Assembly: GCF_001887355.1 (NCBI RefSeq)
Contig: NZ_MPIN01000016.1
Span: forward strand, 842-64,841
Reading direction: 5' to 3'
DNA from: Cystobacter ferrugineus
GTDB lineage: Bacteria > Myxococcota > Myxococcia > Myxococcales > Myxococcaceae
Length of the DNA: 64,000 nucleotides
In this document: in pieces, positions 1-8,500 of the stretch
Layout of the letters: each line of letters starts with the position of its first letter
Position numbering within the stretch: the stretch's first letter is position 1
Program-made: the position numbers and the translations under genes
The notes under the pieces: model-generated
Told to the model about the DNA's origin: nothing
Databases searched by the model: none
What the model saw: the letters and a program-made list of their open reading frames with translations, nothing else

Positions 1-637
1 TCACCGTCTTCTCGCTGAACAGCTCCGCCGCGTACTCCAGGCTCAGCTCCAGCGAGGACCCGTCCCCGAAGAACTGCCAGTCCTGCTCGCTCGCCGTCGT
101 CCTTTCCCCCGCCAGCTCGAACTTCTTCAGCTCCACCCCCTCACTCCAGCCCTCCAGACGCGCCATCGGGAAGTTCTGGTGCCTCACCACCACCGGCACC
201 AAGGGAATCTGGCACGGCAACGCCTCGTGCTCGAATCCCTCCAGCACCACCGCCTTCGTCCTCCGCAGCACCTCGTGAAGGCTCGGAGCGCCCGACAGGT
301 CCAGCCTCAGCGGGAGGATGTCGACGGTGGACCCGCTCAGATCCCCCAACGCCCCCACCTGCGCTCGGCCCGCCACCGTCGTCCCGATGCACACGTCCTC
401 GCGGCCCGTGTACCGGTTCAACACCACCGCCAGGCTCGCCACCAGGCTCATGAACAGCGTGGACTGCTGCTCCCGGCTGAGCTCCGCCACCTTCCTCGCC
501 AGCTCGGGCGGGTAGCTATGCTGGAACGTCGCCGCTCTCCACGCCCTATTCGACGTCCGCGGGAAGTCGTACGGCAGTTCCAACCCGTCCTCGTACCCCT
601 CCAGCTCTCCCTCCAGCAGCATCGAAATTCGGGACAA
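1..637 (-). CDS. cysK: NRPS CysK, N-terminal fragment (gene continues past the left edge)
   Basis: Only the first 212 codons lie in the window. The protein begins inside a condensation domain. It lacks the N-terminal half with the HHxxxDG catalytic motif and opens at the YDF..SNR.WRAA segment that in CysG lies about 110 residues after that motif. It keeps VLNRYTGR, TVAGR, LVPVVVRHQNFP and the end of the domain, but about a dozen residues found in CysG (the HILAALQ region) are deleted before IPLVPV. The domain is therefore unlikely to be catalytic and may act as a docking or structural piece. I chose a TTG start because GGAGGAG lies 4 nt upstream; an ATG five codons later is the alternative. 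Place and strand match cysK of the cystobactamid cluster, whose later modules I cannot see. Confidence 0.8.
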   Translation of the reverse strand, partial: MSRISMLLEGELEGYEDGLELPYDFPRTSNRAWRAATFQHSYPPELARKVAELSREQQSTLFMSLVASLAVVLNRYTGREDVCIGTTVAGRAQVGALGDLSGSTVDILPLRLDLSGAPSLHEVLRRTKAVVLEGFEHEALPCQIPLVPVVVRHQNFPMARLEGWSEGVELKKFELAGERTTASEQDWQFFGDGSSLELSLEYAAELFSEKTV

Positions 638-641
638 GAAA

Positions 642-648
642 CTCCTCC
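642..648 (-). promoter_or_regulatory. Shine-Dalgarno GGAGGAG deciding a TTG start for cysK
   Basis: GGAGGAG on the minus strand, 4 nt before TTG (635-637) and 19 nt before the in-frame ATG at 620-622. The spacing favours the rare TTG start. It sits between the cysJ stop at 697 and cysK, so cysK has its own ribosome entry site. Confidence 0.6.
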
Positions 649-696
649 GACTGTTTTGCGCAACGGCGAAAGCGACACCACCATCGAGCCCGGCCC

Positions 697-1680
697 TTAC
701 GAGCGCCCTGAGTTCGTTGCCCCGGCGAATCCCCGCCGCTGGACTTCCGAATACGGCTCCGCCATGCAGACCAGCACCCGCCGGCTGCCTTCGAACGGAT
801 CTCGTCCGTGAGAAACCAGCATGTTGTCGATCAGCAACACGTCGTCCTTCTGCCACTCGAACGAGACCTTGTTGCGTTCGTAAGCGGAGCGGATCTGGTC
901 GAGGACGTCGCTCCCGATGGCCGACCCGTCTCCGAAGTACGAGTTGCGCGGGAGGCCGCCCTCACCGAAGAAGGAAAGCATCATCTTCTGTGAAGCCGGG
1001 TCCAATGCGGAAAGGTGAAACAGGTGGGCCTGATTGAACCAGATCGTCTCACCGGTGAGTGGATGCGAAGCGAACGCCTGGCAGACCTGGATGGTCTTCA
1101 AGCCACCCTCGGTCCAGTGGTACTCTATGCCATTCTCGACGCAGAACTTCTCAACCTCTGCCTTGTTGCTCGTTCCAAACACCTCTTCCCAAGGCAGATC
1201 CACTCCAGCGCGGTAGTTCCGCACGTACCCGACCTTCTTCCGCGCGAACTCCTCCTTGATTTCGGCGGGGATCATCGCCGTTACCTTCGTCATGTCGGCC
1301 AAGGGCGTCCGGCCGCCTTTGCTCGCCGGCTCCACGCAGTGGAACAGCAGCTTCATCGGCCAGTCGCGCTGGTAGGCGTTCTCGCAATGCTGCGGAATCG
1401 ACAGCTGCTTCGGGTACTCCGTCGCCGTGTAGAGGTTCTGCCCCAGGTCCGTACGGGGCGTCGACCGATAGGTATAGTTGAGGCGCCGGTCGAAGAAGCT
1501 GTTGGCAATGCTCTCGAAGCCATTCCTGCTACGGAAGCCTCGAAAGAGAATGGCCTTACACTCGGTCAACTGCCGCTCGAGTCCGTCACGGTTCGCTGAG
1601 ACCCAATCCTCCAGCGCCGCTGGCTGCTGGCCAGGCGTGATGATTACGGGCCATGCCGCGCTATCCAAATTACCGGTCAT
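697..1680 (-). CDS. cysJ: TauD/SyrP-like Fe(II)/2-oxoglutarate oxygenase CysJ (Asn beta-hydroxylase)
   Basis: A 327-aa member of the TauD/AsnO/SyrP family of non-haem iron oxygenases. The HxE facial-triad motif of the asparagine-hydroxylating branch is at H98-E100 (QHCENAY), the distal histidine is H291 (VSHGRDPF), and R300/R301 can bind 2-oxoglutarate. In the characterised cystobactamid system the homologue beta-hydroxylates asparagine tethered to the CysH carrier domain, before O-methylation. The start is the ATG preceded by GGAGGA at 4 nt; a GTG four codons upstream overlaps that ribosome site. It lies 18 nt after cysI in a co-directional operon. Confidence 0.9.
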   Translation of the reverse strand: MTGNLDSAAWPVIITPGQQPAALEDWVSANRDGLERQLTECKAILFRGFRSRNGFESIANSFFDRRLNYTYRSTPRTDLGQNLYTATEYPKQLSIPQHCENAYQRDWPMKLLFHCVEPASKGGRTPLADMTKVTAMIPAEIKEEFARKKVGYVRNYRAGVDLPWEEVFGTSNKAEVEKFCVENGIEYHWTEGGLKTIQVCQAFASHPLTGETIWFNQAHLFHLSALDPASQKMMLSFFGEGGLPRNSYFGDGSAIGSDVLDQIRSAYERNKVSFEWQKDDVLLIDNMLVSHGRDPFEGSRRVLVCMAEPYSEVQRRGFAGATNSGRS

Positions 1681-1698
1681 ACCGTCCTCCACGGAGCC

Positions 1699-2517
1699 TC
1701 AAAAGTACACACCCTGGCAAAGGTCTTTCAGCAAACGCGCCGTCGTCGGACCTATCCGGTACCTCATACCATCGACGCTACCAACCGGCACAATCCCGTA
1801 GACAGAGTTCGTCAGGAAGACCTCGTCCGCGTGTTCGAGATCTCGTAGCTTCAGGGTGGTTACCTCGCAGCGGATCCCGATTGCCTTCGAGTGGTCGAGG
1901 ACCTTCTGCCGCACGATACCGCGCACACCGCACGCAGTCAGATCGGGCGTCCTCAAGGCTCCGTCGGCAACGAGGAACAGGTTGCTCGTGCAACCCTCGA
2001 CGAGGTGACCACCGTGGTCGGTCAGCAGGCCATCGTGGTACTCGTCGTCCCACTCCCTCCTCGCGAGCACCTGGGGCAACCGGTTGAGGTGCTTCAACCC
2101 GGCCAGCTGTGGGTCATCGAGCGAGACGAGCGTTCGGCAGAGTTTGACGGCCACGCCTCTGTCCTCGTGGGCCAGCGGATACTTCGGGGCATCCGTGATG
2201 GTGAGGATCCAGTTCGGCCGGACGGAAGGGGCGCACCGGTATCCCCGCTCCGTGCTTCCCCGAGTGACGACGAGCTTGGCGACCGCCCTGGGAGCACCCC
2301 ACCTGGCGATCGCAGCGGTCACTTCGCGCCGGATGTCCGGGCATTCGATTCCCAGCCGGCGGCAGCCCTCATCAAGCCGCGCCCAGTGTTCCGGGAAGTC
2401 GACCGGCGCACCGCCAACACACAGCATCGTCTCGAACAGGCCATCTCCGAACTGGAGTCCGCGATCCAGCACCGAGCAAACTGCCGAGTCCTCACCATTG
2501 ACAGTGACGAAGCGCAC
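1699..2517 (-). CDS. cysI: 4-amino-4-deoxychorismate lyase CysI (PabC-like, PLP)
   Basis: A 272-aa class IV PLP aminotransferase-fold protein, the usual length for PabC. The likely Schiff-base lysine is K142 (AGLKHLNRLPQ), close to K140 of E. coli PabC. RGLQFGDGLFET and EGCTSNLFLV are family hallmarks. It would cleave 4-amino-4-deoxychorismate, made by the neighbouring CysD, to PABA and pyruvate, feeding the PABA-activating NRPS. The start is the GTG two bases after the cysH stop (TAA), with AGGGGA overlapping the end of cysH, so translation is probably coupled. The open frame extends upstream, but that part overlaps cysH out of frame. Confidence 0.9.
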   Translation of the reverse strand: MRFVTVNGEDSAVCSVLDRGLQFGDGLFETMLCVGGAPVDFPEHWARLDEGCRRLGIECPDIRREVTAAIARWGAPRAVAKLVVTRGSTERGYRCAPSVRPNWILTITDAPKYPLAHEDRGVAVKLCRTLVSLDDPQLAGLKHLNRLPQVLARREWDDEYHDGLLTDHGGHLVEGCTSNLFLVADGALRTPDLTACGVRGIVRQKVLDHSKAIGIRCEVTTLKLRDLEHADEVFLTNSVYGIVPVGSVDGMRYRIGPTTARLLKDLCQGVYF

Positions 2518-2518
2518 G

Positions 2519-5452
2519 TTATCCCCTGTATGCAGGCGCGCTCTGATCGACGACCTCGCCCAGCCCTGGCGGCACCGCTTCGGTGTCACTGCCGAGATGC
2601 GCCGCGAGCGCGCTGATGGTGGGGACCTTCGAGAACTCCTGGATGCTGATCGTCTTATGGAACTGACTGTCGATCTTGTAGAGCAGCATGAGCGCCGGAA
2701 GCGAGTGCCCGCCCATCTCGAAGAAGTTGTCGTGGATCCCGACACTGTCGACCTGCAGCACCTCCTTCCACAGCTCCGCCAACTGCTTCTCCACCGGTGT
2801 TCGGGGTGCGGCTTGTCCGTCGGTGCCGGCCTTCCGAAGCAGGTCAGGCTTCGGCAGGGCCTGACGATTGACCTTGCCATTGGGCGTCAGCGGGATGCTG
2901 TCCAGCTGGACGAACGACCTGGGTACCATGTACTCCGGCAGAATCTCCGACAGGAACTGCCGCAGGTCGGACGCGGGGAACTCCTCCGCGGAGACATAGT
3001 AGGCGACCAGCTGGGCTTCCGCCGAGCCCACCACCTGGTCGTTCAGCTCGTAGCCAAGGTCCTTGATGATGCCCTCGACCCTCTCGACGTCGATGTCGGC
3101 CGAGTCGTCGAGCTCTCTCATCGCCTCTTCCCTGCTGATGTGGCCCATCCGGACGTCCCAGCTGTAGGGCAGGGAGTAGTTGTGGTACCTGCGCTCCTTG
3201 TTGTGAACGTAGATGCCAACATCATTGAGGAGACAGTTCGTCGACCGCCCGGTGTCAATCGGCCTGGCCCACCCGACTCTCTCCTGGATGTAGTCGTACA
3301 TCTCCTGACGGCTGGCGTGGCAATAACGATAGAAGTCCACGAACCTGATGTTCTCGATGACCTTGTCGTTCTTGACGCAAGTAGTGTCGAGCAGGCGGCT
3401 CACGGCATCATCGATGCGATGGTAGATCTTTCGCGCGTCGACGAGGCTCTTCTCGAAGGCGGCGTTGTCGAAGGTCGACGTGCGGAACAAGGCCGAGAGG
3501 CGCGTTTCGAACAGTTGGCCCTTTGACAACCCCATGACCACGTGCTTGACACCGACCTCCTGCGCCAGGTTGATCGCAAACGTGTAGATGGTCTTGAAGC
3601 AGCCGTTGCACACATTGCTGTGTCGCTTCAGGCTGTCGACGAAGATCTCCTTCATGTGGCCGGTCGAGAGATAGCGGTGATCCACTCCCAGCCGGGCAAC
3701 GACCCGGTTGATGTTCTGCTTCGCCTCCTCCGAGATGTAGCCGTTATCCAACGTGAAGGCCAATACACGGGCACCGGTTTCGATCATCCGACAGAGTGCA
3801 TACGTGCTGTCTTTTCCGCCGCTGAGCGCCACGATGCAGTCGTACTTCGAGTTGTGGATGCTCTTCATCTCGGTGACGATCGACTGCAGCTCATCCATCG
3901 TGCTGAAGTAGTCGTCGACGACGCTGCGGTACTTGTCGAAGGCCTCGCAGTGGTTGCAGACCCCCTCGGCGGAGTACGTCGTATTCGGGAAGCTCGACGC
4001 CAGACCACACTTGGTGCAGTAGGTGAGCTGAGCGGCGGCCTGGCTCTGCGCGGTCTTGGTCGAATCGACGATGCATTCCTTGATCCCCGGATAGGAGAGA
4101 AGGGCGCTCTCGATCTCGCCCAGCTCGATCCGGTACCCCCGCAGCTTGATCTGCAAATCCTTCCGGCCGAGGAAGACGAGCGCGCCGCGCTCATTCACCC
4201 GGCCGAGGTCGCCACTGGCGTACAACCGCTCCCCTTCCACGAACGGATTGGAGATGAAGTGGTCCGCCGTGACTTGAGGCTTATCCTTGTACCCCAGGGT
4301 CACACCGTCGCCTCCGATGTAAATCTCGCCAACCTCTCCTGGCTTGACGGGACGCCGACGGTCGTCGAGCAAGTAGATCCGCATGTTGTCGATGCCCACT
4401 CCAATCGGCACCGACCCGTGCAGATCCACCGCGGGGTCGTAGCGGTGAATCATGCACCCCACGACGGTCTCCGTGGGGCCGTACTCGTTGTAGATCACCG
4501 CCCGGCCGTCCAGCCGCTTGTGGACGTCCCCCGCCGTCTCCGCTCGGAGGTCCTCTCCTCCCAGGATGAGCACTTTCAGCCGGCTTTGCGATAGGTCCGT
4601 GTTCCTGAGCAGGGCAAGGTGGGCCGGAGTGAGCTTCACGACGTCGACCCTATTGTCCTCCAGTACCCGGTTGATGACGGGGACGTCCTCGCCCAGGTCC
4701 GGGTACACATCGATGCAGCGTCCGGAGATCAGCGGAACGAAGATGGAGGTGACCGTGAGGTCGAACGACAACGAGGAGTACAGGGCAAAACTCTCGACCG
4801 CGTCGGTGACGTACTGCTTCTTCGCCCACCAGACGTAGTTCATCAGCGCGCGGTGCTGGACCATCACGCCTTTGGGAAGGCCCGTCGAACCCGAGGTGTA
4901 GATGCAGTAGACCTGCTGCTCGGGATCGACAGCGAGCCCGAGGTTGCTGGTCTCGCCCGAATAGATGGATGGATCATCCACGTCGATGACGAGCGTCGAA
5001 GCCGACCGCGGCTCGTCGAGGAGTGACCGCGTCTCCCTGTCGGTCAGGACGCAGGTCGCGCCGCTGTCCGTCAGAATGTAGTCCACCCGTTTGGCGGGCA
5101 ATCCGGCGTCCACCGGAACGTACGCCGCGCCCGCCTTGATGATGGCGAGCAGTGAAACCAGACACGCAGGGGTCCGGTTCATCAGCACGGCCACCGAGCC
5201 TCGCGGGACCACGCCTTTCGCAACGAGGTACCGGGCGAGCTGATTCGCCCGGAAGTTCAGCTCCCGGTAGGTCAGGGACTCGTTCCCCGCCCTCGCCGCG
5301 ACGGCGTCGGGAGTCCTGTCCGCCTGCGACTCGAACAGTTGGTGCACGCAGACGTCCGACGGATACTCGGCCTTGGCTGGTGGTACCGCCGTGTACGCAT
5401 CACGCGTGCGCGCCGATTGGGTGGGTGCGATCTCTCGATTGTCCATCTGCAC
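2519..5452 (-). CDS. cysH: NRPS CysH: asparagine A domain with inserted AMDH domain, then PCP
   Basis: 977 aa with no condensation domain. The A domain starts near residue 35: A3 CIYTSGSTGLPKG about 183, A5 NEYGPTE 322-328, A7 YASGDLGR 411, A8 LRGYRIELGE 437. A roughly 330-residue PP-loop ATPase-like domain is then spliced in (474-806), followed by A10 (TPNGKVNRQ about 856) and a PCP with GGHSL at 914-918. Reading the specificity pocket by eye gives D231, L232, T235, K273, E323, V331, G332, which fits the published Asn code DLTKLGEVGK. In the known cystobactamid pathway this protein loads Asn, and the inserted domain performs aminomutation or amide dehydration after CysJ acts. The start is GTG 5452, or ATG 5446 two codons later. 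Confidence 0.92.
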   Translation of the reverse strand: MQMDNREIAPTQSARTRDAYTAVPPAKAEYPSDVCVHQLFESQADRTPDAVAARAGNESLTYRELNFRANQLARYLVAKGVVPRGSVAVLMNRTPACLVSLLAIIKAGAAYVPVDAGLPAKRVDYILTDSGATCVLTDRETRSLLDEPRSASTLVIDVDDPSIYSGETSNLGLAVDPEQQVYCIYTSGSTGLPKGVMVQHRALMNYVWWAKKQYVTDAVESFALYSSLSFDLTVTSIFVPLISGRCIDVYPDLGEDVPVINRVLEDNRVDVVKLTPAHLALLRNTDLSQSRLKVLILGGEDLRAETAGDVHKRLDGRAVIYNEYGPTETVVGCMIHRYDPAVDLHGSVPIGVGIDNMRIYLLDDRRRPVKPGEVGEIYIGGDGVTLGYKDKPQVTADHFISNPFVEGERLYASGDLGRVNERGALVFLGRKDLQIKLRGYRIELGEIESALLSYPGIKECIVDSTKTAQSQAAAQLTYCTKCGLASSFPNTTYSAEGVCNHCEAFDKYRSVVDDYFSTMDELQSIVTEMKSIHNSKYDCIVALSGGKDSTYALCRMIETGARVLAFTLDNGYISEEAKQNINRVVARLGVDHRYLSTGHMKEIFVDSLKRHSNVCNGCFKTIYTFAINLAQEVGVKHVVMGLSKGQLFETRLSALFRTSTFDNAAFEKSLVDARKIYHRIDDAVSRLLDTTCVKNDKVIENIRFVDFYRYCHASRQEMYDYIQERVGWARPIDTGRSTNCLLNDVGIYVHNKERRYHNYSLPYSWDVRMGHISREEAMRELDDSADIDVERVEGIIKDLGYELNDQVVGSAEAQLVAYYVSAEEFPASDLRQFLSEILPEYMVPRSFVQLDSIPLTPNGKVNRQALPKPDLLRKAGTDGQAAPRTPVEKQLAELWKEVLQVDSVGIHDNFFEMGGHSLPALMLLYKIDSQFHKTISIQEFSKVPTISALAAHLGSDTEAVPPGLGEVVDQSAPAYRG
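3035..4033 (-). other. AMDH (aminomutase/dehydratase) insertion domain inside CysH
   Basis: Residues 474-806 of CysH. It opens with a four-Cys zinc-finger-like element (CTKC at 479-482, CNHC at 499-502), then an ATP-pyrophosphatase loop SGGKDST at 544-550, then CNGC at 615-618. The layout resembles the N-acetyl-sugar amidotransferase/PP-loop family. It sits between core motifs A8 and A10, where other NRPSs carry inserted methyltransferase or ketoreductase domains. The homologous domain was shown to convert carrier-bound beta-substituted Asn to iso-Asn or to the nitrile in cystobactamid biosynthesis. Boundaries are by eye, within about 10 residues. Confidence 0.85.
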
Positions 5453-5513
5453 GGAATTCCCTTGCCGGTGAATCAGCGTTTGTTGCCTCTTGGCGAACCC
5501 GAGGGCGAAAGGG

Positions 5514-8500
5514 TCACGAAGCTCGCGTCCTCGTTACCACCGAGTTGTCGATCGCAGACAAGGCTTCGGCGATCCGCCCCGCCAGTTGCAGCACGTTCTC
5601 TCCCTGCAGGACAGTATAGTGATTGCCTGGCACCTGCACGATGTTCGCCCGCAGGGCCTTGCGATCCAGCGCGTCCCCCCACTCGCCCGTGTCGTCGTTC
5701 GAGGTGGCTCCGACCCGCTCTGAAGCCTCATAGAGGTACGTCTCCGGCCCGAGCGCCGCCGGCTTGAAGCCAGCGAACAGCGACAAGTAGTACTTCGTGG
5801 TCTTGAACCGGGCCAGGAGGTACTCCGATGACTCTTGCGCGACGGTGATGCCGAAGTGCCGAGCCAACTCCTCCAGCGCCGCATGCCCCTCCGAGGCGAA
5901 GGACTCCTCCGTCCATCCGCGCGACTCGAGGAGCTTCCCGGCAGCATCGACCTCGGCGACCGAGAAGCCGCGCCCCCGCATCGCGCCCAGGATGTTCGTC
6001 GCCGCGATCAGCGACGCCCAGCCGCGCTCACCCGCCAACCGCGGGATTGGCTTTGAATCCACGAGGCCCACGTACTCCACGGCGCAGCCCTGGTGCTCCA
6101 GCTCGCGAGCAATCGCCAGGGTGATGAGCCCACCAGAAGACCATCCGAGGAGACGGTAGCTCCCGTCGGGCTGAGCCCCGCGGATCGCATCGGCGTAGAA
6201 GCGCGCCAAGGTCTCGATTGTGTCGAACTCACGGGCGCCCTCCGACTGGAGCGCGTACATGCTGGCGTGCTTCTCCATCGCCTGGGCGAGCTCGCGGTAG
6301 GCATGGACCTGCCCGCCCACCGGATGGACGCAGAACAGGCTCGGCAGCGTCCCGTGGGTGGAGAGCGGCACGATCACGGAGGTGTCCTTCGCAGCGACCT
6401 CTCGTGCGTCGCTCGAGCCTTCCTCGCCTGGCTCCTCGGTCCCGAGCGCCTTGTCGATGGCCGCCGCGAAGTCATTCAGCACCGGAGAACCGAACAACGC
6501 ACTGATGCCCAGGCTGACCCCGAAATGCCGCTGCACCTGCATCAGTACGCGATTGGCGAGCAGCGAGTGCCCACCGAGGTCGAAGAAGTTGTGCAAGCGG
6601 CCAACCTGCGGCGCGGGCATGTCGCCCTGCTTGAGGCACTCGGCCCACAGTCCCGCCAAGACCTTCTCCGTCGGCGTCTGCGGGGCGACGTAGACGCCGC
6701 CCACCTCGACTTTCTTGTGATCGGGCAGCCCGAAGCGGTCGAGCTTGCCATTGGGCAGGCGCGGCAGCGCTGGCAGGAACTGGTAGAGCGTTGGCACCAT
6801 GTACGTCGGCAAGCGGGCCGACAGGTACTCCCGCACGTTTTCAGTCGACAGGGGACGGCCCGGCTTCGTGGCGGCGTAGGCAAGCAACTGAGGGTTCTTC
6901 GCCCCCCGTGGCCAGCCCAACACCGCCGACTCGAGGACTTCCGGGTGGCTCGCGAGGATCTTCTCGACCTGGCGGACGTCCACGCGATGGCCACGGATCT
7001 TGACCTCGTAGTCCCGGCGCCCCAAGAACTCCAGCGAGCCATCCTCAAGGCATCGCGCCATATCGCCCGTACGGTAGAGACGGCTACCCGGCTCGCCGAA
7101 CGGGTTGGGGATGAACCGCTCGGCCGTCAAATCCGGCTGCCTCCAGTAGCCCCGCGCCGTCCCCGGGCTCTCGACGTAGATCTCCCCCATGATGCCCACC
7201 GGCACCGTCCGCAGCTCGTCGTCGAGCACCAGCGCCCGGGTGTACTGGATGGGCCGGCCGATCGGCACGAACCCCGAGCTGTGGAACTGCTCGTTCGGGA
7301 CGCAGTAGGAGATGTCGTTGACCTCGGTACAGCCGTAGTTGAACCACGCCGTGCACGACGGCAGGGTCTCGCGCAGCTTCTCCATCAGCTCAACGGGGCA
7401 CGGCTCCCCCGCGAGGATGACATGCCGCAGGGACCGCAGGCGCTCCGCCGCCCCGTCGACGTGGGACAGGATGGCATCGAGGTGCGACGGGAGCGTGTAC
7501 AGCCGGGTGACCCGCCATCGCTCCAGGTGGAGCACGAAGGCCGCCGCGTCCTTGACCACGGTGCCGTCGATGAATACCTGGGGCACGCCCGCCAGCAGCC
7601 CCGTGAAGAGCTCCTTCATCGAGACCGCGAAGGCCGTGGATGTCTTCTGCGCCACCACCTCGTCCTGCCCGAAGGGCACCATCGCCCACAGCGGGTACAG
7701 CCAGTTCAGGATCTGCCGATGGGGAACGAGCACCCCCTTCGGCAGACCGGTGGAACCGGAGGTGTACATGACGTAGATGAGCTGCTCCGGGTCGATGCGC
7801 ACCTGGGGATCGCTCGCATCGGTGGACGCCGCCAGCGCGTCATCGAGGTACACCAGCCGCCCTGCCTCCAGTGACAGGCGTGAGCCCAGCGCCCGGCTCG
7901 ACATCACCAGAAGCGGCTGCGCATCGGCGACGATGTTGTTGATGTACTCCTGCGGATAGCTCGGATCGAGCGGAACGAAGCAGCCCCCCGCCTTGAGTAT
8001 GCCCAGGAGTGCGACCAGCAGGTCCGGCGAGCGCTCGAACCACAACCCCACCCGCGTCTCCCGCCCCACCCCTCGCCCCATCAGGTGGCGGGCGACCTGA
8101 TTGGCCCTTCGGTCCAGCTCCCGGTAGGTCAGGCTTCCGTCCGCGCCCATGCAGGCGACCGCGTCCGGCGAGGCCTCTACCCGCTCGTTGAACAACTCGA
8201 CCGGGCTCTTCGACACGTCGAGCTTGCCGGTCTTCGTCGCGCCCCCGGAGCCCGACACACCGCCCTGCAGCGCGTCCCCGGCCACCAGCGGAAAATCCGT
8301 CAGCCGGCAGTCCGGCTTGTCCACGAGAGTCTGCAGCACCTGCTGCAAGTGCGTGATGAGCCGCTGGATCGTGCGCTCGGAGAACAGATCCTTCGCGTAC
8401 TCGACCACCACCTCCAGCGTGCTTCCCTCGCCGATGAACTGGATGTCGAGCTCGTTGGGCGTCGTCCGCTCACCAAACTCGATCTCCCCGATACCCAGGT

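Noticed and set aside
2518-2880. Upstream extension of the cysI reading frame
   Set aside because: The extra 120 codons overlap the CysH carrier domain in another frame and are Arg/Ser-rich; the GTG at 2517 has a ribosome site.
2084-3526. 480-codon plus-strand frame across cysI and cysH
   Set aside because: It overlaps conserved PLP-enzyme and NRPS motifs on the minus strand and shows no motif itself.
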